This document shows positions 32,740-40,642 of a DNA stretch of 48,393 bases, piece after piece. The position numbers and the translations under genes were made by a program. Below the pieces are notes generated by a model that saw only the letters and a list, made by a program, of their open reading frames with translations, had not been told where the DNA came from and ran no database searches. Source of the stretch: CAYMUB01 sp964393545 (lineage in GTDB: Bacteria > Patescibacteriota > Microgenomatia > Daviesbacterales > UBA10151); assembly GCA_964393545.1 (NCBI GenBank), contig CAYMUB010000071.1, forward strand, positions 1 to 48,393. Direction: 5' to 3'. Numbering within the stretch: the stretch's first letter is position 1; each line of letters begins with the position of its first letter.

Positions 32740-33930
32740 ATGGTTTCTCAAAGAATTAAAGATTTGCCTATTTCTGCTGTCAGAAAACTTACTCCTTATG
32801 CTACTACTGCCAAAAAGATGGGGGTAAAAGTATACCATCTAAATATTGGTGATCCTGATATTAAAACTCCCAAAGTAATGCTTGATGTTTTAAAAAACTG
32901 GGATATTGAAACTATCCGCTATGCTCAGTCTCAAGGTGAACCAGAATTACTTAAATCTCTTACCAGTTATTATCAAAATCTAGGGTTTAAAAGTATTAAA
33001 GAAGAGGATATTTTAATTACAGTAGGAGGATCTGAAGGAGTAGTAATGTCTTTTTTTGCTGTTGCCAACCCAGGAGATGAGATTTTAGTATTTGAGCCTT
33101 TTTATAGTAATTATTCTGCTTGTGCTCACTTTGTTGGTGTGAAACTTGTTCCCATTTCTACTTCTATAGAAAATGGTTTTCATTTACCTAAAAAAGAAGA
33201 GATAGAGAAAAAAATAACTTCAAAAACAAAAGCTATTTTAGTTTGTTCTCCAAATAATCCAACCGGAACAGTCTATACCAGAAAAGAAATGCAGATGTTA
33301 GTTTCTATAGCCAAGGACAAAGGATTATTTTTAATCTCTGATGAGGTATATAGAGAGTTTGCTTTTGATGGTAGAAAACAAGTTTCAGCTTTAGAATTTT
33401 TAAAACAAATTCCCAATCAAATCATTTTGTTAGACAGTTTATCTAAAAGATATAGTCTTTGTGGAGGGAGAGTAGGGATCCTAGCTTCTTTAAATAAAGA
33501 AATTATTCAAAGCACCACCAAGCTTGCTCAAAGCAGACTTTCAGCCGGGTTAATTGATCAATTAATGGCTGCCAAATTAACCAAAGTGCCTAAATCCTAT
33601 ACAAACAAAGTCATCAAAGAATATCAAAAAAGAAGAGATGTTATATATGCTGGATTATCTAATATTGAGGGAGTATTTTTGGCCAAACCAGAAGGAGCAT
33701 TTTATACCATGGTGTCTTTACCAGTTAAAAGCGCTGAGGATTTTGCAATATTTTTGTTAACCAAATTTAGGTTAAATAATGAAACAGTGATGCTGGCCCC
33801 AGGAGCTGGATTTTATGCCACAAGAAATCAAGGTTTAAATCAAGTCAGGATTGCTTATGTACTAAATGTAGAAAATTTACAAAAATGCATTAAAATAATC
33901 TCAGAAGCTTTAAAAGTTTACCATGACTAG
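32740..33930 (+). CDS. PLP-dependent class I/II aminotransferase
   Basis: A 396-residue fold-type I aminotransferase related to aspartate aminotransferases. Visible are YAQSQGEPELLKSLTSYY near the N-terminus, VCSPNNPTGTVYTRKEM with the conserved Asn, ISDEVYREF with the cofactor-binding Asp and Tyr, the PLP-lysine motif LDSLSKRYSLCGGRVG, and a C-terminal Arg (QVRIAYV) for the substrate carboxylate. Substrate cannot be told by sequence reading: aspartate, alanine or aromatic amino acids are possible. It overlaps the CDF-like gene by 8 bp. Confidence 0.92.
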   Translation: MVSQRIKDLPISAVRKLTPYATTAKKMGVKVYHLNIGDPDIKTPKVMLDVLKNWDIETIRYAQSQGEPELLKSLTSYYQNLGFKSIKEEDILITVGGSEGVVMSFFAVANPGDEILVFEPFYSNYSACAHFVGVKLVPISTSIENGFHLPKKEEIEKKITSKTKAILVCSPNNPTGTVYTRKEMQMLVSIAKDKGLFLISDEVYREFAFDGRKQVSALEFLKQIPNQIILLDSLSKRYSLCGGRVGILASLNKEIIQSTTKLAQSRLSAGLIDQLMAAKLTKVPKSYTNKVIKEYQKRRDVIYAGLSNIEGVFLAKPEGAFYTMVSLPVKSAEDFAIFLLTKFRLNNETVMLAPGAGFYATRNQGLNQVRIAYVLNVENLQKCIKIISEALKVYHD

Positions 33931-34504
33931 TAACTTACCTAATTCCCTTTTTAAAAAAGCACTACTTTTGGAATATTTAACTATTGCCTGGAATATTTTT
34001 GAAGGAATATCTTCTGTAGTTGTGGGAGTTATGACTTCTTCAGTTTCTTTATTTGCCTATGGACTGGAATCAAGTGTAGAAGTATTTGCCTCATCTGTTG
34101 TAGTTTGGGAATTAAAAGGGTCTGGTAAAGGTAGAGAGAAGAAAGCATTGAAAATGATTGGATATGCTTATTTGATTGTTTCTGTTTATATTTTCTTTGA
34201 TGCTTCCAAAAGCTTATTTGCAGGACATCACTCTGATAGATCATTTCTGGGGGTAGTTTTAATGGCTGTTACTGCTTTAATTATGCTATCTTTGGGAATT
34301 GGAAAAAGGATAGTAGGTGCTAAATTAAAAAGTTCTACAGTTTTAGCAGATGCCAAATTTACTCTGATTGATGCAATGCTTTCTACAACTGTACTTGTGG
34401 GATTACTGTTTAATGCTTTTTTTGGCTGGTGGTGGATGGATCAGGCCTTAGCTTTATTTTTAGCAGGAGCTGCATTTAGAGAAGGCATTAAAGAGATAAT
34501 TTAA
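33923..34504 (+). CDS. CDF-like cation transporter, membrane domain only
   Basis: A 193-residue membrane protein with six hydrophobic segments, resembling the transmembrane part of cation diffusion facilitators (AYGLESSVEVFASSVVVWEL, then LADAKFTLIDAMLSTTVLVG, which take the places of the metal-site helices). The usual C-terminal cytoplasmic domain of CDF proteins is missing, and the metal-site Asp/His set is only partly kept (Glu instead of Asp in helix 2). A zinc or other divalent cation function is therefore uncertain. It overlaps the aminotransferase gene by 8 bp. Confidence 0.7.
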   Translation: MTSNLPNSLFKKALLLEYLTIAWNIFEGISSVVVGVMTSSVSLFAYGLESSVEVFASSVVVWELKGSGKGREKKALKMIGYAYLIVSVYIFFDASKSLFAGHHSDRSFLGVVLMAVTALIMLSLGIGKRIVGAKLKSSTVLADAKFTLIDAMLSTTVLVGLLFNAFFGWWWMDQALALFLAGAAFREGIKEII

Positions 34505-34508
34505 TGTG

Positions 34509-34579
34509 CTGCGGGACTTGGACTCGGACCAAGATTCCATGCTTCAGAGGCATGTATCCTACCATTAGATGATCCCGCA
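34509..34579 (-). tRNA. tRNA-Gln (anticodon CTG)
   Basis: On the minus strand: acceptor TGCGGGA/TCCCGCA, D arm ATCT-AATGGTA-GGAT, anticodon stem CATGC/GCATG with loop CTCTGAA (anticodon CTG), T stem CTTGG/CCAAG, discriminator G. The U1-A72 pair and G73 match bacterial tRNA-Gln. CCA is not encoded. It is only 4 bp from the end of the convergent CDF-like gene. Confidence 0.95.
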
Positions 34580-34588
34580 ATGTATCTG

Positions 34589-34594
34589 ATTATA
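34589..34594 (-). promoter_or_regulatory. -10 box of tRNA-Gln
   Basis: Perfect TATAAT on the minus strand (34594 to 34589), preceded by GG, 9 bp before the mature tRNA start. The -35 is weak. Confidence 0.6.
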
Positions 34595-34626
34595 CCAATT
34601 CCTTAGCATAAATGAGGTGTCTTCCC

Positions 34627-34709
34627 GGGGATAACTATAATTTTAAGATATCCGCTGAACGCGAACTTGGTTGTTGTTATCCCGTTAAAGTGAGTTTACT
34701 CACTTTAAC
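34627..34709. other. Structured intergenic element of unknown function
   Basis: Two inverted repeats fill this gap. The outer one is GGGATAAC (about 34628-34635) pairing with GTTATCCC (about 34676-34683), with about 40 nt between. Directly after it comes a perfect 11-bp hairpin, GTTAAAGTGAG (34684-34694), loop TTTA, CTCACTTTAAC (34699-34709). No T run follows. I see no ORF and no known RNA family. The strand is unclear because the repeats are symmetrical. Between tRNA-Gln and 34887 nothing else coding is seen. Confidence 0.5.
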
Positions 34710-34712
34710 CAC

Positions 34713-34763
34713 AAAAAAACTCGCACAAGGCGAGTTTTCTTGAAAACCTACTTTGCAGTAAGC
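34713..34763 (-). ncRNA. Candidate ~51-nt small RNA ending in a terminator
   Basis: On the minus strand a promoter (TTGACT 34798 to 34793, 17-bp spacer, CATAAT 34775 to 34770) predicts a start near 34763. The next 51 nt hold hairpin CTTACT-GCAA-AGTAGG with a GNRA-type loop, a weak hairpin GTTTT-CAAG-AAAAC, and an intrinsic terminator CTCGC-CTTGT-GCGAG followed by seven T. No ORF. It may be a stand-alone sRNA, or the stem may simply be a bidirectional terminator. Confidence 0.4.
34716..34738. terminator. Bidirectional intrinsic terminator
   Basis: AAAACTCGC (34716-34724), loop ACAAG, GCGAGTTTT (34730-34738). On the minus strand the stem is followed by seven T (stronger), on the plus strand by four T. 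Confidence 0.75.
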
Positions 34764-34851
34764 TTTTTAATTATGTCAATTGTAGGATAAACAGTCAATC
34801 CTATCAGAATGTATCAAAACTAATCGTTTACAATAATGAATATAAAATTTA

Positions 34852-34880
34852 TTGTTAAGTTGTTTTTTTTAAGATATATT
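34852..34880 (+). promoter_or_regulatory. Promoter of the 113/608-residue gene pair
   Basis: TTGTTA (34852-34857), 17-bp spacer, TATATT (34875-34880), ending 6 nt before the ATG at 34887. Leaderless arrangement. Confidence 0.6.
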
Positions 34881-34886
34881 TAATGT

Positions 34887-35228
34887 ATGGATGCTGAAGG
34901 TTACAGAAAGAAATTAGAAATTGATATATTAAAAATCATTGAAGATAAACTACAAAAAGGCCAAATGAATGCAGAAAGAGCAAAAGATATTGCTCGGATG
35001 TTGCTTGATAAACTTCATCCTCCTCTTACCCTAGAACAGATACATCAGATTGCTCCAACACTGGACGTTCATTTTGCAGAATTATCCTCTGCTATTTTTC
35101 CAATAGTACAGGATCATGAAGAAGAGGTGAAAAAAGTAGTTTCGGAACATGCACAAAAACTTATGCAATCAGGTAAGATTAAAGAAGCATTATCTATTCT
35201 AAAACAAGCAAATAAACAAAGTGTATAA
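34887..35228 (+). CDS. Small helical hypothetical protein
   Basis: A 113-residue, entirely helical, charged protein (start MDAEGYRKKLEIDILKIIED; middle LHPPLTLEQIHQIAPTLDVH; end LSILKQANKQSV). It has no signal peptide, membrane helix or recognisable motif. It is followed at 3 bp by the 608-residue gene, under a promoter of its own, so the two probably act together. It might be a partner or inhibitor of that protein, but nothing in the sequence shows this directly. Confidence 0.75.
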   Translation: MDAEGYRKKLEIDILKIIEDKLQKGQMNAERAKDIARMLLDKLHPPLTLEQIHQIAPTLDVHFAELSSAIFPIVQDHEEEVKKVVSEHAQKLMQSGKIKEALSILKQANKQSV

Positions 35229-35231
35229 AAC

Positions 35232-37058
35232 ATGGCAAGTTTAGTACCAGAACAACCAACACATTCTCTAGACAAAGCAGATGTAGCAGGATCTCCTGAG
35301 ACCCCTGTCCCATTAGGTAGAGATGAGCGAGATATTATTAACCGAATCAAAAAAGCAGGGGATCCTGATATAACAGCTCAAGATATAGCTAATGGGATGA
35401 GAGATGAATCAGCTAAAAATAAAGAAATCACCCCGCAAACAGTTGTTGGTACTTTTGCAGAACAAATAGCAACTATAAGGAGAACTAATAATCAACTACG
35501 CTCTTTTGCTGCTTCATCTCCTGAGCTCGTAAACCAGATACAAGCAAGTGAACGGTCAGCATTAAACGGAACTTATGATACATTTGCCCTGGCAGCAGTT
35601 GAATTAGGTTTGGATCCTGAGAGAACAATAGCTGAAGCTACCCAAACACTTCCGGTAGATTTACCACAAATTGAGGCAGCACTGGTAAAAAAGTGGGATC
35701 AGATTGCTGAGACTTTAGATAACAATTCCAGAATGTCTAAAGAAGATCCTAGAAGGCTTAGTCGGGATGCTTGGAATAGTCTTTATAATAAGATACTGCC
35801 CTGGTGGAATTATTTTAGAAACAAAGGGTTTAGTCATTATTCTCAAAGAAAGCAACCTGCTCAAATGCCAGCAGCAAGTCTTCAGTCAGCTGCAGTTGCT
35901 AAAGAAGTAATTCCAGAAGTTCGTCAATCTGATTTTGTTTCCTTCTCTTTAGATGAGATAAAAAGACTTTTTCCAGATATACATCCCCCTATTAGTGTTA
36001 GCGAAGCTATAACACGATATCAACAAAAAGAGATCCCAGATAGTGCAGTACCAAAAATTTTTTCAGCAGGTATAGATATTTATAAGAATGCTGGTATAGA
36101 AGAAGGGATAGAACAAGGTGTGATTAGATTTTTAGGGATAGGAAAAGAGCAAATAGCTCTGCTTCTAGAGGATGGATCTGTCTTAAAAATCGTAAAACCA
36201 AGCACTAGGTTTAGTGAGGATTGGGGAAAGAGAGAGTTCGATGCCCCAATTATGAAAAAAGGGGAAGTAGAGACAGATGAACGGAGGGTTAGATGGTATA
36301 CTCAACCATTGGTAGAACTAATGAATAATAATCCTACTGATCAGTCAGCTACTGATCAATTTGCAACACAACTCTATAACCAAGGTCAGGAGTTCTCAGA
36401 TTATCGTCCCTACCAACTTGGAAGAGATGCTAAAGGTAAGGTATGGCTTATTGATTATGTAGCAGTACACCCTCTTCGATACGAAGAAGGTTTGAAAGCA
36501 TCAAGAATCACTTTTGAGGAATTTCGTCAGATAGAAAAGGATCATTTGACAGGAGGATTTTCTGAGAGAGATAGAGATTCAGCAAATAGGACATTGGCAA
36601 CAATAGGAGAGCAAAAATTTAGAGCTTATTATGGCGATCATAAGTATAATTTTTTAAGAAGCTTGAATGGTGAAACGGTAAACCCCTCAGAATTAGTAGA
36701 CACAAGAAAAAGAAAGGACATTATTGGAGAAGAGATTAGGAGGAACTCAGAGTATCAAGACGAAGTTCAATTTTTCGATGATAATAGATTAGATAGTTTG
36801 ATTCCTACTATTAATGATGAGAGGAGAAATCCAACTTCAGGAGTTAAAGAGGGTTCTGAGACAACCATTCTAGCTGCCTGGATTGATTTTAATAGGGTTA
36901 GTCCACGGATTCTTGATATTTTGCAAAAAGCTATAAACCCTGCAGATTTTGCTTTATTACAAGAAATGCTTAGGGTAAAAGCAAGAACCTTAGCAGGAGT
37001 TCCTCAGGACAGTAGGATGATTCAAAGTTGGAGGAGCTATTTTGCCTCTCAACACTAG
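35232..37058 (+). CDS. Uncharacterised protein with possible kinase-like core
   Basis: A 608-residue soluble protein, no signal peptide. Residues 1-250 are polar and mostly helical. About residues 285-410 look like a divergent kinase fold: FLGIGKEQIALLLEDGSVLK with lysine in VLKIVKP (about 308-320) in place of the ATP-binding strand, then DYRPYQLGRDAKGKVWLIDY (about 390-410), which resembles the catalytic-loop D...N/Q and the metal-binding D of small-molecule or protein kinases. The usual HxD and DFG are not exact, so it may be inactive. The C-terminal 200 residues are helical and unrecognised. It follows the 113-residue gene; rpiB follows after 25 bp. Confidence 0.6.
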   Translation: MASLVPEQPTHSLDKADVAGSPETPVPLGRDERDIINRIKKAGDPDITAQDIANGMRDESAKNKEITPQTVVGTFAEQIATIRRTNNQLRSFAASSPELVNQIQASERSALNGTYDTFALAAVELGLDPERTIAEATQTLPVDLPQIEAALVKKWDQIAETLDNNSRMSKEDPRRLSRDAWNSLYNKILPWWNYFRNKGFSHYSQRKQPAQMPAASLQSAAVAKEVIPEVRQSDFVSFSLDEIKRLFPDIHPPISVSEAITRYQQKEIPDSAVPKIFSAGIDIYKNAGIEEGIEQGVIRFLGIGKEQIALLLEDGSVLKIVKPSTRFSEDWGKREFDAPIMKKGEVETDERRVRWYTQPLVELMNNNPTDQSATDQFATQLYNQGQEFSDYRPYQLGRDAKGKVWLIDYVAVHPLRYEEGLKASRITFEEFRQIEKDHLTGGFSERDRDSANRTLATIGEQKFRAYYGDHKYNFLRSLNGETVNPSELVDTRKRKDIIGEEIRRNSEYQDEVQFFDDNRLDSLIPTINDERRNPTSGVKEGSETTILAAWIDFNRVSPRILDILQKAINPADFALLQEMLRVKARTLAGVPQDSRMIQSWRSYFASQH

Positions 37059-37083
37059 ATTATTATTGCTTTATAATAACTTC

Positions 37084-37527
37084 ATGATTTACCTTGGAAC
37101 TGACCATGGTGGTTATAAGTTAAAAGAAGAGCTTAAAGCTTTTCTGACAGAGAATAAAATTGAATTTGAAGATTTGGGAGCTTATGCTTTGGATCCTGAG
37201 GATGATTATCCAGATTTTATAATTCCTGTGGCTCAAAAAGTAGCTGAGGATCCTCAAGCTTTGGGAATAGTCATTGGCAGATCTGGCAATGGGGAAGCAA
37301 TTGCTGCCAATAAAGTAAAAGGAATCCGGGCAGCGCTTTGTCTAAACGAAGAAATGGCCAAAAAAGCCAAACAGCACAATAATGCTAATGTCTTAGCTCT
37401 AGGCGCAGATTATACCAGTGTTGATGAAGTAAAAAAGATAGTAAGATTATTCATTGAAACACCTTTTTCAAATGAGGAAAGACACTTGAGAAGAATTGAA
37501 AAAATTAAAAATATAGAGAGCAGATGA
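37084..37527 (+). CDS. rpiB: Ribose-5-phosphate isomerase B
   Basis: Interconverts ribose-5-phosphate and ribulose-5-phosphate in the non-oxidative pentose phosphate pathway. The 147-residue protein starts MIYLGTDHGGYKLKEEL and has IVIGRSGNGEAIAANKVKGI. In the E. coli enzyme this loop carries a catalytic Cys (CGTGIG); here it is the GxSGNGE form with Glu71, as in the mycobacterial type where Glu is the base. The ATG at 37084 is chosen by the family N-terminus; a longer ORF begins at 37042. It overlaps rpe by 4 bp. First of five linked genes. Confidence 0.95.
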   Translation: MIYLGTDHGGYKLKEELKAFLTENKIEFEDLGAYALDPEDDYPDFIIPVAQKVAEDPQALGIVIGRSGNGEAIAANKVKGIRAALCLNEEMAKKAKQHNNANVLALGADYTSVDEVKKIVRLFIETPFSNEERHLRRIEKIKNIESR

Positions 37528-38174
37528 TACAAATTATTCCCAGCATACTCTCTATCACTGAGGATGATTATAGAAAAGATATAGCTAAATACCAAAGATC
37601 CCAACTATTTAAAGAAGGTTGGGTACATATTGACTTCATGGACAATAAATTTGTTCCAAATCAGAGCATTGAGCCAGAAATTATAGCCAAATACCCAATA
37701 GATTTACACAAAGAAGCTCATATTATGGTGGCAAATCCGATAGACTGGGTGGATAAATTAATTGAAGTTGGGTTTGAAAGAATAATTTTTCATCTTGAAT
37801 CTTCAGATGATACTTTAAAAACTATAGAACATATAAAAAGTAAGGGATTAGAGGTGGGATTGGCTATAAACAGTGATACCTTGGTTGAAAAATTAGATCC
37901 TTTTATATCTAAAGTAGATGTAGTATTAGTAATGAGTATTGTGGCAGGATTTCAAGGTCAGCCATTTATTCCAAAAACCTTAGACAAAGTAAGAAAAATT
38001 AAGTCTACAAATGAATCAGTTAAGGTTGGAGTTGATGGGGCAATCAAAGACAAGAATATTAAAGAAGTTATGAAAGCCGGAGTTGATTTTGTTATAGTAG
38101 GATCTTATCTTTTAAATGGGGATGTTGATGAAAATTTAGAAATACTTTGGGAGGAAATCAATGGCTCAATCTAA
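37524..38174 (+). CDS. rpe: Ribulose-phosphate 3-epimerase
   Basis: Interconverts ribulose-5-phosphate and xylulose-5-phosphate. The 216-residue TIM barrel has PSILSITEDDY at the start, VHIDFMDNKFVPN (metal His and catalytic Asp), EAHIMVANPIDW (His), VLVMSIVAGFQGQPFIPKTL (usual MSxxPGFxGQ, with Ala for Pro) and VGVDGAIKDKN (second Asp). All catalytic residues are kept, although the sequence is divergent. It is coupled to rpiB (ATGA) and overlaps the LOG-like gene by 14 bp. Confidence 0.9.
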   Translation: MIQIIPSILSITEDDYRKDIAKYQRSQLFKEGWVHIDFMDNKFVPNQSIEPEIIAKYPIDLHKEAHIMVANPIDWVDKLIEVGFERIIFHLESSDDTLKTIEHIKSKGLEVGLAINSDTLVEKLDPFISKVDVVLVMSIVAGFQGQPFIPKTLDKVRKIKSTNESVKVGVDGAIKDKNIKEVMKAGVDFVIVGSYLLNGDVDENLEILWEEINGSI

Positions 38175-38793
38175 TTTTAAAAAAGCAAAAAATATTGAAC
38201 AGGTGGCAATCTTTGGTTCAGCTCATGCAGCTGATAACAGCGAACTTGCTAAACAGGTTTTTTTGGTAAGTAAAACATTGGCAGAAGCAGGGTATATTGT
38301 GGTGGATGGTGGAGGGCCTGGGGTGATGAGGGCAGCCACCATGGGAGCAAAAGAAGGACAGGGTAAGGTGATTGGAATAGTTTTGCAGTCTGATATAAAT
38401 ATGCACTATGAAGGTAGGGATCCAGAAAATAAATTTGATATAGAAATTAAAGCCAAAAATTATGTGGAAAGAACCTTAGCTTTAATGAGAGAAGGTCAGG
38501 TGTATGTGATTTTTAAAGGAGGCACCGGTACCATTTCTGAATTTGGGATGGCTTGGGGACTGGCTAAACTTTATTTTGGACATCACAAACCATTAATTTT
38601 ATATGGTAAGTTTTGGGAAAAAATAATTGCTGCTTTTAAAGAAAATATGATTTTAACACAGGAAGAACAAGAGGTGTATAAAATTGTTGACACACCTGAA
38701 GGGGTTTTGCAGGCCATTGTAGAATTTGAAGAAGAATTGGAAAAAGGTCAGCATCAACATATTAAAACCACCAGGGGAGATTTTACCAACTGA
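38161..38793 (+). CDS. LOG-like Rossmann-fold protein
   Basis: A 210-residue protein of the TIGR00730/LOG (lysine decarboxylase-like) superfamily. It has VAIFGSAHAADNSELAKQVF, VVDGGGPGVMRAATMGAKEG and the family hallmark FKGGTGTISEFGMAWGL (usually PGGxGTxxE; Pro is replaced by Lys). LOG enzymes cleave cytokinin nucleotides, and bacterial relatives are nucleotide 5'-monophosphate phosphoribohydrolases. Here the gene sits among ribose-phosphate genes, which fits release of ribose-5-phosphate from nucleotides, but this is inference. The C-terminus has a charged tail. Confidence 0.85.
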   Translation: MAQSNFKKAKNIEQVAIFGSAHAADNSELAKQVFLVSKTLAEAGYIVVDGGGPGVMRAATMGAKEGQGKVIGIVLQSDINMHYEGRDPENKFDIEIKAKNYVERTLALMREGQVYVIFKGGTGTISEFGMAWGLAKLYFGHHKPLILYGKFWEKIIAAFKENMILTQEEQEVYKIVDTPEGVLQAIVEFEEELEKGQHQHIKTTRGDFTN

Positions 38794-38796
38794 ATT

Positions 38797-39651
38797 ATGT
38801 TGTCTGCTCAGGATATTAAACAACTTGAATTAAAAGCTAATCAAATCAGAGAAGATATTATCAAGATGCTTTTGGAGGCAGGATCAGGTCATTCTGCCGG
38901 GCCTTTGGGAATGGCTGATATTTTTACTGCTTTATATTTTCATATCCTAAACCATGATCCCAAAAAACCGGATTGGGAAGAGCGGGACAGGCTGATCTTA
39001 TCTAATGGCCATATTTGTCCAGTCCGTTATGTAGCAATGGCTCATGCCGGTTATTTTCCTATTGCAGAACTTAAGACTTTGAGAAAATTAGGCAGCAGAC
39101 TGCAAGGTCATCCTCACCGAACTGCTTTGCCAGGTTTAGAAACAACCTCAGGTCCTTTAGGCTCGGGATTATCACAAGCAGTAGGAATGGCGTTAGCAGG
39201 AAGATTGGATAAAGCTTCATGGAGAGTAATTTGTTTGATGTCTGATGGAGAACATGATGCAGGTAATACCTGGGAAGCTGTGATGCTGGCTGCCAAAAAT
39301 AAACTGCATAATTTAACTGCTTTAATTGACCGGAATAATATTCAAATTGACGGGTTTACAGAGGATATTATGCCTCTTGAGAACTTGCGAGCCAAATATG
39401 AAGCATTTAACTGGCATGTTTTGGAAATTGACGGTCATAATATGGAGGAAATTATAAATGCGTTTAATCAAGCCAAAGCCATTTTTGAAAAACCCACAAT
39501 AATTATTGCTCATACCATTCCTGGAAAAGGAGTTGATTTTATGGAAAACAAATTTGAATGGCATGGCAAGCCACCAAACAAAGAAGAGGCAAAACTGGCT
39601 TTACATGAACTACGAACTTTAGCTGGAAAAATCAGGAGTGAACACCAGTGA
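38797..39651 (+). CDS. Transketolase, N-terminal (ThDP-binding) subunit
   Basis: Half of a split transketolase, 284 residues. It binds thiamine diphosphate through MSDGEHDAGNTWEAVMLAAK (GDGE motif with Ser for Gly) and ends with IPGKGVDFMENKFEWHGK. GSGHSAGPLGMADIFTALYF and LSNGHICPVRYVAMAHAG are present at the N-terminal side with the active-site His. The reaction is two-carbon transfer between sugar phosphates. It overlaps the C-terminal subunit gene by GTGA and is the usual split form of archaea, CPR and some bacteria. Confidence 0.95.
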   Translation: MLSAQDIKQLELKANQIREDIIKMLLEAGSGHSAGPLGMADIFTALYFHILNHDPKKPDWEERDRLILSNGHICPVRYVAMAHAGYFPIAELKTLRKLGSRLQGHPHRTALPGLETTSGPLGSGLSQAVGMALAGRLDKASWRVICLMSDGEHDAGNTWEAVMLAAKNKLHNLTALIDRNNIQIDGFTEDIMPLENLRAKYEAFNWHVLEIDGHNMEEIINAFNQAKAIFEKPTIIIAHTIPGKGVDFMENKFEWHGKPPNKEEAKLALHELRTLAGKIRSEHQ

Positions 39652-40637
39652 TTAACTCAAAGGCCTTTTTGAATCCCAAATTATTTGAGATTGATATTGA
39701 GCAAAAACCATCCAGGGATGGGTATGGGGAAGGATTGGTTTTAGCAGGAGAAGAAAATGAGCAAGTAGTAGCACTTTGCGCGGATTTAACAGAGTCTACC
39801 AGAACCCAAAGCTTTGCTGAAAAATTTCCCCACAGGTTTTTTGAAATTGGAGTGGCTGAGCAGAACTTAGCTACTGTGGCAGCCGGAATGGCGGTTTCAG
39901 GAAAAATCCCTTTCATAACTTCTTATGCTACTTTTTCCCCTGGCAGAAACTGGGAGCAAATAAGAACTACCATTTGTTATAACAATGTGCCAGTGAAGAT
40001 TATCGGTTCCCATGCAGGAATTTCTGTTGGTTCGGATGGGGCAACTCACCAGGCTTTAGAAGACATGGCTATTATGAGAGCTTTACCAAACATGATGGTC
40101 ATTTGCCCAACAGATTATATTGAAGCCAGAAAAGCAACGATAGCTTTGGCTAAAACCGGAAAGCCTGGTTATATGAGGTTATCCAGAGATAAGGTTCCAG
40201 TAATTACCACTAAGGAAACACCATTTGAAATTGGTAAAGCAGAAATTTATAAAGAGGGTAAAGATGTGGCTGTAATTGCTTGTGGACAAATGGTTTATAG
40301 AAGCTTACTGGCTGCCAAAGAATTAGAATTGCATAAAATAAGTGTCCGGGTAATTAATTGTCACACTATTAAACCTTTAGATAAGAAAACTATTTTAAGA
40401 GCTGCAGAAGAGTGTAAAGCAATAGTTACAGTTGAAGAACATCAAATTACTGGAGGTTTAGGTGGAGCTGTAGCTGAAGTATTATCCCAAGAATTTCCAG
40501 TGCCTTTGAAGATTATTGGGGTGGAAGATAGATTTGGAGAATCAGGAGAGCCTAATGAGCTTTTAGAAAAATTCGGTTTAACCAAAGAAGCCATAATTAA
40601 AGCTATTACTCAGGTTTTAAGGATGAAAGCTAAATAA
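39648..40637 (+). CDS. Transketolase, C-terminal (pyrimidine-binding) subunit
   Basis: Second half of the split transketolase, 329 residues. It holds the catalytic Glu in FFEIGVAEQNLATVAAGMA, YATFSPGRNWEQIRTTICY, the HAGISVGSDGATHQALEDMA segment, and the C-terminal regulatory domain (VEDRFGESGEPNELLEKFGL). The start is GTG at 39648, overlapping the previous stop. Together with RpiB and Rpe it supplies pentose phosphates without the oxidative branch. The convergent neighbour at 40643 starts only 5 bp after its stop. Confidence 0.95.
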   Translation: MINSKAFLNPKLFEIDIEQKPSRDGYGEGLVLAGEENEQVVALCADLTESTRTQSFAEKFPHRFFEIGVAEQNLATVAAGMAVSGKIPFITSYATFSPGRNWEQIRTTICYNNVPVKIIGSHAGISVGSDGATHQALEDMAIMRALPNMMVICPTDYIEARKATIALAKTGKPGYMRLSRDKVPVITTKETPFEIGKAEIYKEGKDVAVIACGQMVYRSLLAAKELELHKISVRVINCHTIKPLDKKTILRAAEECKAIVTVEEHQITGGLGGAVAEVLSQEFPVPLKIIGVEDRFGESGEPNELLEKFGLTKEAIIKAITQVLRMKAK

Positions 40638-40642
40638 TCATA

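Noticed and set aside
34620..34690. rRNA fragment or SRP RNA
   Set aside because: GGGATAAC resembles a short 23S rRNA string, but the rest does not match, and the SRP tetraloop region is missing.
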